64,000 nucleotides of DNA, taken from positions 1-64,000 of the forward strand of contig JASANZ010002195.1 in NCBI GenBank assembly GCA_030849805.1, read 5' to 3'. Both the position numbers and the translations under genes were made by a program. This DNA is from Sergeia podlipaevii (taxonomy: Eukaryota; Euglenozoa; Kinetoplastea; Trypanosomatida; Trypanosomatidae). A model generated the notes under the pieces. That model was not told where the DNA came from, searched no databases, and saw only the letters and a program-made list of their open reading frames with translations. Below, in pieces: positions 49,501 to 58,600 of this stretch (position 1 is its first letter; the number at the start of each line of letters is the position of its first letter).

Positions 49501-50724
49501 AGCGGAGTGATGGTGTTGGTGGTGGTGGCGCATGTCTGCACTTGAAAGCACTTCAAGGGTAGCGAAAAGCCACTGTAGCGCCATGGTGCCGCCTAGCAGC
49601 AGCAACGTGACTGGGTGCACCTTCCTGACGTGCGCCGCAATCCCGGAGAGACCACTGTCACCACTCGAAGAATCTGCTGCCATCGCTGCAGCTAGCGTCT
49701 CCGTGACGCTCGTAATGCGTTGGTCCAGCGTGGTAAGAACCACACAGATACTAAAGAAAACGTCCGCCACTGCTGCGTAAGATGGCATTGGGAGAGAGGG
49801 GGAGGTAGCGCTAAGTGGGACGTTCTTCACGTGGCGAAGTGCACACAGAACGCGCACGCCAAGCTCCCACAGCGCTCGAAACCTGTGCAAACCCTGGCGC
49901 AGCTCACACGTGCGTGCGTCCCCTGAAGCCGAAGCGGTCTCGTTGTCTTCGCCTTGTTGAGTTCCCTGTGATTCCTTTTCTTCTTCTTCTTCTTCTTGAG
50001 TCCACGTTGCGTTGGTAATGCACGTTAAAATGCTCTCACGTGCCCACACGCGCACATAGGCGTGGGGGTGCATGAGCAGCATCACCAAGTACCCAATACC
50101 CTCCTGCGATGGCGATGGCGGCAGTTGCTTGAGAAGCCCCTCCACGACGTTTTGAGGGGGCATTGAGTCATCAATGCCGGCAGTGCCAGGCGAGAAGGAT
50201 CCTCTACATGTCATACTAACAATCGCAGCGCGCACTATCGCCAGTGAGCGTTGAGTGGCATAAGAGTGAGACCCGCCGCTATTCTGAGACGCCACTGCTG
50301 AGGCTGCGGTCGTCGAGGCGTACGTCGAGCCCTCAGAAAGCCACTGCACGGCGTCATCTAACTCGAGCACCCAATCTGCTAAGTGCACTCGTTTCAAGAC
50401 GGGGTGCAGACTCGCAAGAATGTCGACGCAACGACTAGAGCTGCCGCTGCTGCTTCGGTCTTCACTAGCGCTGAGGAGTGGCGCATCGCGGAGCTGCAGG
50501 ACAGCATTCAAGGCTTCAACTTGCGATTGCCCTTCGCTGGACGCCACTGCTGCCTGCCTGTCTGCCGGAGCGGAAGGCTCCAGCTGAGGACTAGCACACG
50601 GAGCTTTAGTGCTACCCGCGATGTTGCGTGCCGTCCAGGCGAAGAGATATTCAACGTATCCTGGTGCAGACTTGGATTCTAGCAAAGGCCAGGAACCACT
50701 GCGGCTTGCTGAGCTTGAGAGCAT
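43540..50724 (-). CDS. SEN1: SEN1-like SF1 helicase, 2394 aa
   Basis: SF1 helicases of the SEN1/UPF1 group unwind RNA or RNA-DNA hybrids and, for SEN1/senataxin, act in transcription termination and R-loop removal. The helicase core lies in the C-terminal quarter. It has motif I GPPGTGKTQT (about 1826), motif II VDEASQG (about 1991), motif III GDSKQLQPT (about 2013), motif IV region QYRMQPGICAFPN (about 2059), motif V VDSFQGKEKSIIF (about 2186) and motif VI NVSLTRARE (about 2277). The first 1,700 residues are mostly helical with Leu-rich and Ala/Ser-rich segments, like the long helical-repeat N-terminus of SEN1. Length is close to yeast Sen1 and human senataxin (over 2,200 aa). UPF1 would show a Cys/His domain, which I do not see. 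Start is the first ATG. Confidence 0.9.
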   Translation of the reverse strand: MLSSSASRSGSWPLLESKSAPGYVEYLFAWTARNIAGSTKAPCASPQLEPSAPADRQAAVASSEGQSQVEALNAVLQLRDAPLLSASEDRSSSGSSSRCVDILASLHPVLKRVHLADWVLELDDAVQWLSEGSTYASTTAASAVASQNSGGSHSYATQRSLAIVRAAIVSMTCRGSFSPGTAGIDDSMPPQNVVEGLLKQLPPSPSQEGIGYLVMLLMHPHAYVRVWARESILTCITNATWTQEEEEEEKESQGTQQGEDNETASASGDARTCELRQGLHRFRALWELGVRVLCALRHVKNVPLSATSPSLPMPSYAAVADVFFSICVVLTTLDQRITSVTETLAAAMAADSSSGDSGLSGIAAHVRKVHPVTLLLLGGTMALQWLFATLEVLSSADMRHHHQHHHSAATTYSHPLLARVAPSVLRRAGEAISQQFKSDSTLVPASLAVDAKKSLIKVLVHVLLDAAKAVPTPLHASSGGATQTPAEARKRSRMRCLWLLASYIDAPPLGSAAATATPAPGKSAGWMVRVLLRNAQVQLDYPAATTEARQRPAKDVTKGVAATAAGGRSEPSKLLRAAYGTWALLSSLNEALPSVAASLVFHDCLETHEQDLLALAIGATLRERCVYGPWLLRLLLLADVRAFSCSGGVSLGTQHMPLQTPARCLQRVWSHTHAIVRQAIKDAVPGALLLMLLEAVVVVVEVPNSCLWVLTGPELTSSSSGGSGPAPLAWQVRQCIEGVSEVLTSFGGQAQRLWEEPSSLLSAAATSASPPPIVQSVNSAFCVASAPVGGGAAAAASSGGGGAWSSSSVSAAAASRLLSSGSPLPRLTHVLYFGRDPLLSRLADNVSIIFFRALSPTVHQSFRSDAAQWVWARVLLRQSLFSTIEKNSSSCLLLAIGNAKVDNAARAQGKVWLHVLCECGWSTLPASLGLAAWWMTALLADVVSLTSQERSSLITRVVPQLPQLLPPSPENDGFVDPAGKEEMSSGEMYCRMMKVALSAASCGMSEIDCCDDATTADRSAGIDEDGDKWNGRNGGNHGKDESEAEATAVALLSSRALYDVVKHLWMCLARKHVEYALESFISAILHVSGALPACRVQRDRSFRDSVAKLLVPLHHHMSADQAATLRQYAPAWLAQACEAATRSIDARIEEQDKCFQQYEWLEKQEAGQRELEAQQAAVEEALRKGNETKAQQQVRQQQLLLGQRPAATSGRNALASLAAVTAAPPQVAKDDAPRGGELSEDWDDMELEIVETTTHTAANVRVPVPTAVKASELGASKAVAQHYQDELTRAARELLTRRRPQASLSSSGGIQQTLSFGQKPLSAASSTTASARPTPLQKYMQSVNDRLVQKVHHVASEEELQRCLRRIAASTNLLSTDPGIGDIIGEKRMCLSTEIPSVPETFVAFEDSGDARALASSNALMKASQLYVASFSPHVALELRWEVHAKIDEFADACRKAGTHEERRCLQQQQRRRKRTRDHQDEALQPFPLAAYVFSECLPVRSAGRLQSDSLDPTRVRYAIASAAVTQDGGSRAAAGAPLTQVLSEDDVLLVLLPLASLLPLWVKFLRTQQQQPGYVDPNSAAVGLSDDDEEAAKALYGRVPPLWRTLGCLPRVCYVEALEPGQRTAVLCTYPVQVDAARGETTSSGAAAQSNGEGPIPFSHALHTVFDSPAQSFFVKRVTSLNSSVASTHALHAISGTHFASTMFDPLSEAIVSKQYYQALEKHMACADTHRAMRSKMVCEKGLNDWQVSAVAAVLFAASPTWPQSVNESMLGLFGSGLRNNSDSSSDGVAASGTATSPVAAPSSSSSMLLLPNGTRSPNVLIIEGPPGTGKTQTIATLSLNLLKRLGSSSAGGGGRTRILVCAPSNCAVDETLLRFAKLRAVANQQHQYHQQRPGAAQIAMLDGSLVRVGVKESVDAAVLAMSPVVFFDDMVDKELRAAGSSAARSRSGGGTGQSRVNEIKERLLNSASIVFSTLGSLSHVQRRGVTFDLVIVDEASQGTEPDVLQALLLTKGKCVLVGDSKQLQPTVLCEPAGRRGLRRSLLARLLRTGHRSFLLRTQYRMQPGICAFPNAYFYEGKLLTSPGVVARHTQAQSIAEQLHTLPRFAFVDVAHGVLQHGRGRSLSNAREAEAVVQHMRQVRSYLRMTVRDFAREAGIITYYAAQVSMLRRQLTREELESGLQVATVDSFQGKEKSIIFISCVRTLRKARETPAVGRAAAASIGIEMDGGDETTTKDGSERCGSPVSSPTDQGRSNSSRSVRHLLGFLSDWHRINVSLTRARELCVVYGSASLFEAAASLAGATHCISSSGGAVSFPKHDATGSDQDPLVMFHLMQHAKQSAQGRLERRERSVTSSGDDSVIIVDEAVEALRTARAAFLTYSEKVPLVRALQASL

Positions 50725-51384
50725 AAGTGTTCACTCAAATACACACACACACACACACACACACAGCTACACGTGCGTATGTACTGCCCCCCCTCCTGGC
50801 GCAGAATACGACGGATAGTAATTATCGATTCAACACAAACAAAAAATAAATCCAAATACTTGTAAAGGAGGAGAGAGAGAGAGCACAAGGGCCGTCCCTC
50901 CTTTCCCTTTAATAGATATTAAAGATAATATAATAATAATAATAAAGAAAATGTATGTTAATCCTGCCTTTCCTCTTCTTTATCTCCTCCTTTTTCCCTT
51001 CGCTGTTTCTCTCCAGCGCCAGTTTCGCTTTAGCGACTGAAGAGAAAAGAAAAAAAAATGAAAGAAAAAGATAGCAATATTAGGAAAAGAGAGAGGCGAT
51101 GTGCCTTGTAGGTGCTTCTATCGTTTTTTTGTACGCAAGAGATGATGTTGGGTAATGTAGTAGTACCTTCCAGGGTGTGTGTTTTTAAATGTATATATTG
51201 AAGAAAACAAATATAGAAAAAAAAATCAAATGAAAAAGGGGGCAAAAGTTTTCCATCTTACGACAAATATATATATGCAAAGAGATACGTACAAAGTGAA
51301 AAGTTCTCAAAATAAATAAATAAAAAAAAGTTTTTTTTTTTCTTTTAAGTTAGGAAAATATTCCGTGTGTATATCCACTTGATT
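50725..51384. other. Intergenic spacer upstream of SEN1
   Basis: Contains the helicase leader with a (CA)n tract at 50741-50765 and a candidate splice acceptor, AAT triplets near 50933-50945, and the 3' UTR of the YVH1-domain gene. No gene. Confidence 0.7.
50859..50882 (-). promoter_or_regulatory. Candidate trans-splice acceptor for the SEN1-like gene
   Basis: A sense-strand CT tract (plus-strand purines about 50866-50882) is followed by AG at 50860-50859, giving a predicted 5' UTR of about 135 nt that includes the CA repeat. Inferred. Confidence 0.4.
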
Positions 51385-51849
51385 TTACTGTGGCGCAGGT
51401 AGCTTGTCCACACACTTGGCTAGAATCTTAAAGGACGGTGTGATCCACGCCCCACATGAGCACTGCGCACCAGTCCACGACTGCGTGCCAATCTTCGCGC
51501 GGCACCTCACATCTGGGCAGTAAATCGTGTCTGGCGCCACGTCCGCGACACCCTCCAAGCTCTCGGCGGCCACCCAGGGCGACACATCGGGATCCAAGAA
51601 GTAGCTAGTGCATTCAGTAGCGCGCTCCTCGCGATCAGCGCGGTGACCACGAAAGTTTTTGTTGCCGCTGGCGTCCCTGTCTGTGCAATGCGGCACGATC
51701 TCCTCATCCGTAAAGAGAGCGCGTCTGCAGGCTCGGCAGCTGTACACGTACCGCATCGGAGCCACAAGGATCTTCTCATCTACCTTGTTACATTCCTGAG
51801 GTGCTGGTGGGCTGCTCACTGGCGCGGTACCGTTAATAGGACCAGACAT
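51385..51849 (-). CDS. Free-standing YVH1/DUSP12-type zinc-binding domain protein, 154 aa
   Basis: The whole protein corresponds to the C-terminal zinc domain of the dual-specificity phosphatase YVH1/DUSP12. Conserved features are C38-x2-C41 in YSCRACRRALF, His54, Cys80 in ECTSYFLDPDVSPW, then Cys111 and Cys116 (CPDVRC), and Cys130/Cys132 in GAQCSCGAWITPSF. The last stretch matches the GEQCSCGRWITPAF region of DUSP12. The second Cys pair has four residues between cysteines; I recall two in the human protein. There is no phosphatase domain and no HCxxGxxR signature. In yeast the zinc domain, not the phosphatase, is needed for Mrt4 release in 60S ribosome maturation, so a ribosome-assembly role is a fair inference. 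The frame opens at a TTG at 51858; the first ATG is 51849. Confidence 0.88.
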   Translation of the reverse strand: MSGPINGTAPVSSPPAPQECNKVDEKILVAPMRYVYSCRACRRALFTDEEIVPHCTDRDASGNKNFRGHRADREERATECTSYFLDPDVSPWVAAESLEGVADVAPDTIYCPDVRCRAKIGTQSWTGAQCSCGAWITPSFKILAKCVDKLPAPQ

Positions 51850-52508
51850 ACAAGACAAAAATAAAAAAAATAGTAAAAAGAATCACTGACAGTTTATGAT
51901 TCAAAGTACGTGCTTATTCCTTTATTGGGGAAAATGGATAACTTGATAAAAGGGATCGAAGCCTAACAGCGTTATATATATATGAAAAGAAAGAGAGTGT
52001 ATGTGTGAGTACCCTGATCACAGAGACAAAAGCGAACAACACAGGCAAGAAAAAAAAATATAAAAAGGTAGGGGTAACATAAAAAAAAAAAACAGCACAC
52101 ATATCAAAAAGAAAGACGCAGCACAAGTGTTTTTTCGAGATAAAACAAACGGATAGTACCGAACGTACATTCATAGCATATATATGCTAGAGAGATAGCT
52201 ACAATGCTTTCTACTCTTTAGGTTATCAATGCACAGGCGTTTTTTTTCTCTTTCTTGGTCCTACTGTGCTACACATCTCATCCTCAGAAAGAGAAAGTGA
52301 ATTGACTTATCATGTCTGTGTGTGTTTCTATATGTTCACAAGTACGTGAGTCACAAGACCCACACATCTTACGATACCCACTTGGAGGAATACATTCAAA
52401 AAAAAAAAAAAAATTCCCCTCCCCCTTCCCCTCCTTCACCCCACCATCCTTTCTTGTTTGCGTTGTTTGTGTACTTTTGGTATTCGTTTTTTTTTTTTTT
52501 TGGTAAAG
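51850..52508. other. Intergenic spacer
   Basis: A-rich, with short TA runs near 51974-51982, an A-run near 52393-52411, a C/T-rich block at about 52412-52450 and a T-run near 52487-52501 before the BDF5 stop. No gene. Confidence 0.7.
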
Positions 52509-54554
52509 CTAGTTGCCAAGTAGCTTTTCCTCGTATGCGCCAACAAACGCTAAGAATTCGCTCATCACGCGGGTAATGCGCATCACTACATCGAGTGCAT
52601 CTACCGATATCTTCAGTGTACGCTGTCCACTACTAGCAGTACCACTAGGGGTGGCGCAGCATAGCGCAGTAATCTGCGGCAACTGTACCAGCAGGCGAAC
52701 AAGGTAGGTGTAGTGCAGCTGAGAGGCCCAGTGCACGCCAACGCTATCCGTGCGCTCATCCACATTACCTTCTAGTGTAGTAACGGTTGCGTGGGCTTGC
52801 TGCTGTCCTCCCGCTTCCTGACGCCTTCCCTTCGGCTGTTTGGATGCCGTCACGGCGGCCCATTCACGAGCTGCTGCTGCTTCACGTTCATACAGCAGCA
52901 TCGGCACCAGGAGCCGCTCAAACTGCTGTGTGATCACGGATAGCACGTCCATGTACAGCTGCTCATCTCTCAGGCTGTAGCGGAAGGGATCCTCAAAGTC
53001 GGAGCGAATGCGTTGCTGGAGAAAAAATGCATGCACGGACTGCGCGAAGCGATCAAGAAGTGCCTGCACGGTGCACTCTGCGTTGATTTCCATCTCTGTT
53101 GCCGCCTCTTGCTGCTTCTGCGCTGCCGCCGTGGCAGCCTCCCCCTTAGTACTTTCCTTCAGTTTTCCTTTCCCCTCCTCAGCACCAGCTTCCTCTCCCT
53201 CCTCCTCGTTTATCGTACTAGGGAAGAGCTGGTTGAAAGGCAGACGGGCCCCGAGTAGGCGCAGCGATACCGTTTCGCGTCTTACATGATCTGCTACGAG
53301 TCGCACGCGCAGCCGCGCCGGTATATCAAGAGAGGGCTGTAGGGAAGAAGGACTAACGGTCGGCATTGTGTCTGCCACTAATTGCACTGCCGGGCCATGT
53401 CTAGCGCCACTATCCTGCGACGACCGAGCAGTAGCGCAGGCCTTCTCGTCTCGAGCCCGCTTGACACCTGCGGTAGTGACAGTAGGAGAGCTGCTACTGA
53501 TGTTGCTCGTGCTAGGAGCTGGTGCGGTGGACTGAGTGCTCCCTGTGGACTCTGGTGCGTGCTTCGGTCCGGCATAACGCTCCGTACCCGTCACGGTGCC
53601 TCGCAGTGCAGGTGCATGCTTCAGGACGAAATCGTCAATCCGCCTGTGGGCAAAGCGCCTGAAGCTCAAGGCCATCTTTGCCCACTGAGGCACCTGGGCG
53701 TTGAACCGAATGCAGTTGGAGACGATAAGCTCCACGTCCGCGCGAAGGGCCGTAAGGGAGTCAGCGATGGAGTTACCGAGCACAACGTTCTTCATGATAG
53801 AGACATGAACGGGAGCCATGACATCTGCGCTGGAGGAAGAGGGAACTCCTGCTTCGGGGTCGATGACGGTCGCGGTGGCATCCTCGCTCAGGTACTCCCC
53901 AGCCTCTGCGCGCTGTTTCGCAAGAGTGAGGTTCATGCGTACGGGGCAAATGGCCTCATAGCTCGCCTTGAGTTCAGGGTACTCCTGCGACACGTCCACA
54001 ACGAATGCGCCGGCATCCTCGCGGCGGATGAGCGAGCTAACAAGATCCAACGTTGCCTTGTTGGTGAGTGAGACGTCCTTGTGCACGTGGTGCTTAGCGG
54101 CGGCAGCAGCAGTGATACTGTGTCGACCACTTCCGCTCTTGCTTCCTTCTGGCGCTGTAGACTGCAGACGCATTGACGAGACCCGCCTCCCGCCCGTCTT
54201 GCTGGCGATGTAGGAGTCCACCTTGGCAAGTGCAAACTGCTCAAACGCGGTCGCGATCTTCGCAAATTCGCTGCCTTCACCATTAAAGCGGATGCAGTTG
54301 TTTGCCATGAGGGAGATATCCGCCTTGAGTTCACCCAACCGCGGATCCTGCGAGTAGGCGCCGTCCTGCGCACGCGACGTGGCAGTGGCAATGTCGCAGC
54401 GCTGCGGGCACACCCGCACGTACTTTTCAGCGAGGTAGGGGTAAGTCCGGATCACATCCTCCGCAAAGAGGTGCAGATCCTCCGCGCGGTCAAAGGAACG
54501 CAGGAGCTCGGCGAGCTCTTCATCTGGGTAGTACTTGGTCCCGTCTTCTGACAT
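52509..54554 (-). CDS. BDF5: Bromodomain factor 5: tandem bromodomains plus MRG-like domain, 681 aa
   Basis: Kinetoplastid BDF5 is a chromatin reader linked to transcription start regions and, in Leishmania, essential for viability. Bromodomain 1 (about 8-115) ends with LMANNCIRFNGEGSEFAKIA, and bromodomain 2 (about 155-311) with IVSNCIRFNAQVPQWAKMA. Both keep the acetyl-lysine-binding Asn in the RFN motif. A Ser/Thr/Pro-rich linker (about 315-400) leads to an MRG-like domain (about 412-681). It begins IPARLRVRLVADHVRRETVSL, contains TVQALLDRFAQSVHAFF, a LHYTYLVRLLVQLPQITAL segment equivalent to the MRG HLLRLFV region, and a final helix FLAFVGAYEEKLL. A charged insertion (Glu/Lys/Ala/Gln) splits the MRG part. 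The frame is open to 54578 from a GTG; 54554 is the first ATG. Confidence 0.92.
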   Translation of the reverse strand: MSEDGTKYYPDEELAELLRSFDRAEDLHLFAEDVIRTYPYLAEKYVRVCPQRCDIATATSRAQDGAYSQDPRLGELKADISLMANNCIRFNGEGSEFAKIATAFEQFALAKVDSYIASKTGGRRVSSMRLQSTAPEGSKSGSGRHSITAAAAAKHHVHKDVSLTNKATLDLVSSLIRREDAGAFVVDVSQEYPELKASYEAICPVRMNLTLAKQRAEAGEYLSEDATATVIDPEAGVPSSSSADVMAPVHVSIMKNVVLGNSIADSLTALRADVELIVSNCIRFNAQVPQWAKMALSFRRFAHRRIDDFVLKHAPALRGTVTGTERYAGPKHAPESTGSTQSTAPAPSTSNISSSSPTVTTAGVKRARDEKACATARSSQDSGARHGPAVQLVADTMPTVSPSSLQPSLDIPARLRVRLVADHVRRETVSLRLLGARLPFNQLFPSTINEEEGEEAGAEEGKGKLKESTKGEAATAAAQKQQEAATEMEINAECTVQALLDRFAQSVHAFFLQQRIRSDFEDPFRYSLRDEQLYMDVLSVITQQFERLLVPMLLYEREAAAAREWAAVTASKQPKGRRQEAGGQQQAHATVTTLEGNVDERTDSVGVHWASQLHYTYLVRLLVQLPQITALCCATPSGTASSGQRTLKISVDALDVVMRITRVMSEFLAFVGAYEEKLLGN

Positions 54555-54811
54555 TATTGTGAGTCCCCCACCCCTCACCTCTAATAAACTCCTTTCAAAA
54601 AAAAAGGAGAGTAAAAGAAAACAAAAAAAGTAAAAGAAGAGGATAACTTGACTTATCCTCCTTTTTTTTTTCGTGGCTCTTTAGTCACCTTGCGAGTTTT
54701 CCCCCTCGTAGCTGTTTGAAGTGCGCTATCTCTATCTGTGGATGTATATATCTTAATGCGTGAGGACACTTAGACGTTTTTATATATAGTTGTACGTGGC
54801 GAGGAGTCAGT

Positions 54812-54846
<35 letters not shown>

Positions 54847-55035
54847 TACACGCAGAAGGAAAAACAATGAGAAGACGATTTGTCCCACTCTTGTCTTTTA
54901 AAAAATTTCTTCCTTCTTCTCTTCCTTTTCTTTTTCACCTATCACTAACTTCAAAGCACACACGAAGAAAAGAAAAAGAGAAAAAAAAAGAGGAGATAAG
55001 AAAAGTAACTCAATAGAAACAAAGTTTTGACAAGG

Positions 55036-55072
<37 letters not shown>

Positions 55073-55642
55073 TGATTCTAAATATATAAATGTACAGTCC
55101 TCTCATTTTTTTTTAATGCATTTAATTATGCGCACACCCACACATGCAGGCAAAATGTATCAAAAGTTTTCCAACAACAAACAACAACGACAACAAGGCA
55201 GTATTTGCAGTTTTTTCTATATATAAATATAAATAAATATATATATATATATATATATTATTATCTTTTTTCGAGTGTGGTTTGCTTAGCCCCCCCCGTG
55301 TAGAAGGAGATATAAATATTACATTAACATATATGTACTGCACACTTCTACATTGCAAAATGCGTCGAACGTTTGCATCGCGGTATACCTTTCCCCGGAG
55401 AAAAAAGGTACTCCTATAGTCAAGAAAAAAAGAAATAAATGTACTCCAACTAGGGCAAACTGCATCAATGTATCCAGCAGAAAGAAAAACAATCACACAC
55501 ACACACCATTTATACACATACAATGCCGTTCGTGTATATATATATATATTTAAGCAGAGTATTGATGATGACCCTTCATTCCACCATCACTGCAAGAGGC
55601 GGGCAGAACTGATTTATAAAGTAAAATGTATTTTTCATATGA
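54555..55642. other. Intergenic spacer upstream of BDF5
   Basis: Contains the BDF5 leader and splice-acceptor candidate, a (CA)n tract at 54813-54844, (TA)n runs at 55041-55066 and 55238-55259, and a short C-run near 55291-55297. Short frames in both directions are repeat translations. Confidence 0.75.
54592..54651 (-). promoter_or_regulatory. Strong candidate trans-splice acceptor for BDF5
   Basis: On the sense strand a long pyrimidine tract (plus-strand A/G from about 54597 to 54651, only a few interruptions) is followed within a few bases by AG (plus CT at 54592-54593). The predicted 5' UTR is about 38 nt. This is the clearest acceptor layout in the window. Confidence 0.55.
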
Positions 55643-58600
55643 CTATTTTTTTGCTCCCTCCTTATTCTTCTTCTTCTTCTTCGCCGCCTTCGCGGGCTTG
55701 CGAGCCACCACAGAAGACGTTCGCTTCTCAGTCAGAGACAGCTGTATGGATGCCTGAGAGTCCCGCTTCTGACGCTGCTCCCGCTGCTGTTGCCTTCGAG
55801 CGGACGGCACACCTGCGTCCGCCTTGGTCGCACTGCTGCCGGTGCTGTTCGCCGCTGTCTCTGCAGCGCCACCGTCTTCGCCGTAGGCCCTTTCAATGGC
55901 AACCATCGGGAGCGAACTTGCAAGTGACTTGCGTTTCTTCCCCCCGGCTGCGCTGCTCCTTCGTCTCTCATCCTCCTTCAGTGCGGCGTTGTCCACTGGG
56001 GCGGCGCTGTTGTTGTGCAGCACCAGCGGCTTCGCACAGAACGTCTTGAATTCCTCACTATTCGTCAGTACCGTCACGCCTTCAAGGGGCGCGCGGTGCA
56101 GCAGCGCGGTGTGAGAGTGTGGTGGGACGCTGGGCCCTCCAAGAGGCGCCAGAGCTTCCAACACGCGCAGAATGCGCAGTTTCGTCTGATAAAGCAACGT
56201 GATGGAAGTCATCGGCGGTAGCCCACCCTCGGCCACTGCCTCATCCTCGTCGAGATCGCTGGCGAAGCTGCTTTGCTCGTCTTCCGTGCAGTTGTCTAGG
56301 CTAGTATGACTGTACAGGCGACATGTAATAGAACTCGGACGCGTGGAGGTACCGCTCTCCGTGCTGCTTCTACGCGTAAAGGTAACCGTGCCTGTGGTCT
56401 TCAGCTGGGGCACACTAGCCGTGCTCGGTTGCTGCTGCAACGCTAAGGAGGGCAATCGCAGCGGCGAGAGGTGTTCATCGTTTCCGGTGACTGTGGCAGA
56501 TCTCTTCTTCCGCATACCCCCTCCTCCTCCTCTCCCTCCTCCGTCAAGTAGGCCCTTTCTACTAGTTCCTCTGCGTGCTGCGGCTTCGGTGGCAGCTGCG
56601 GTGGCAGCGCTAGCAGCTTCCACTCCACTCGCGAAAATGAGAAAGCGAGGGTCGCAGGCTAGCTGCTTCGTTAGCGTGACAATATCTGCAGAAAGGCGAT
56701 CCCATCGCGAGCTAAAAGGCTCCTCGGTGGGACCTTCTCCCCCGCTGACCACCGCCTCCGCAGCAGTGGATTGCGTCGAGGCGCGCTGAGTACTCATGCT
56801 GTTGTTGGTACGATCGCCTGACTTTCCGAGTCGACGTCGCGCGGAGCTTAGTTGACCTGGCGTGGCTGCTGCTGATGCTGCCGCCGCTGCCGTTCCGTTC
56901 GCTTCTCCAGCAGCTGCTGCTACGGTTGCACCGCCCGGCATATAGGGGTTGTTGTGCTCCACGAACCCATCCTTTGCCAGCCATGAAGGGTTGGAAGACA
57001 TACTCGCTGCGCTTCCCACCAGCGTGCAGGCGCGCAGGAGCGTTGTGGCAATCGCCTCCTCGACGTAGCGTCGGAGTTCCACGTATGTGACGCTGTTCTT
57101 TTCCCTCTCGTTCTCTGCTCTCCGGTACATCTGCTGTCTCTCATTGAAGTGCTTGAAGAGGGCGTTCGGTGGTGGTACGTAGCTGTTCCTCAGTGTGTTC
57201 CCATTCTGCGTGAAGATCTTCTTGGCCTCCTCAGTGCGCACAATCAACGCCCCACCTTCCTTCGCAAAGGAGATGTTGTTGTCTTCCATCTTGCCTCCAT
57301 TCGCGGTCTCCACGAACACACTAGCGTAGTGGTTGTCAAAGACGGTGTTGCCGCACAGCTGCGGATGCCCGTCTTTCACCAGCACGCCAATGTTCGTGGC
57401 GTCGTAAATGAGGTTGCTCGCCACCTCCAGCGCGGCGTTGTCGGCGATGGTGATGTTGTCTGTGTTCCACACAACTCGTGAGTTGCGTAGCACACCACCC
57501 GAGTTGCCCTCTGCGGCGACGCCACGTGCGCAGCGAAGGAAATTGCACTCCTCCACAGTGGGGCACCCCTCGTCGGAGATGAGCAGGCCTGTACGCGTGC
57601 AGCTGACAAAGAGACTCCCCATGATAGTGGGTCGGTTACGCGTGACGCGGATGCCATGTGCGCATTCGAGCAACTCGCACTCATAGTAAGACGATGGGCC
57701 CGACACGTCTGCCCCCAAGGTACACTCCGCGAATATGCAGCGGTTCAGCCGGGCCGCGCTTGTGTCATGGAGCGCGGTCTTGGCGAGGGCGAAGAGACAG
57801 TGGCTAAAGGTGGGTACAGCGTCCACCATGAGGCGAACAGCGGAGGAGGAGGCGGCGTGTGAGCCGAGGAAGCAGCTCGCCACAATGTCGGCACGCCCGT
57901 CGTGCTCCACCTGCAGAGAGGTAGCATTGTCGATGAAAGCACAGGCCACGATCCGATTGCCATGCTCGCTGCTCTGCAGCATAAAGGCGGGCCGCTCTTG
58001 GTTATTCACAAAGAGACAGCGAATTGCTACGCAAACACCACCTGCCCTGACATGCACGCCACCGTGGTCGTTATCAATCACGACCAGATCTTCCAGTCTC
58101 GGCGTCGCTTCATCGTCCACTATCACCGCAGAACCGCGCAGTGTGCAGCTGATTACGCCTCCATCCACTCGACCCGCTGCTGCTTTGCGAAAAGCCACCC
58201 CGACGATGCCGTTTGACTTGATGTAGTTGCCTTCGAGCAAAGGGTGCGTGCCGGCGTCCTCCACGACTACTCCTCCCTTCGAGTTGCACGTGATGACGTT
58301 CTCGCACAGTAGCGGGTGACACGCCGCCAACATGCGCACTCCGCAGCCATTATTACCGTGCAGTTCATTTCCCAGCAGCGTCACCTGCGCTGCCTTCCCC
58401 TCGATCACGATGCCGTCGCCTTCGTTAGAGGTGATGTGGTTGCGTGTGATCTGGCCTTGGGCATTCATTACTCGCACCCCAAGTGCTTTCCCGGCGTGAA
58501 TGGAATTGGCAACAAAGGCGGAGGCGGCGTTGGAGCCAGCAATGGCCACGCCAATGAGTACAGACTCCACAATATTGTTCTTCACAAACTCTCCATGACT

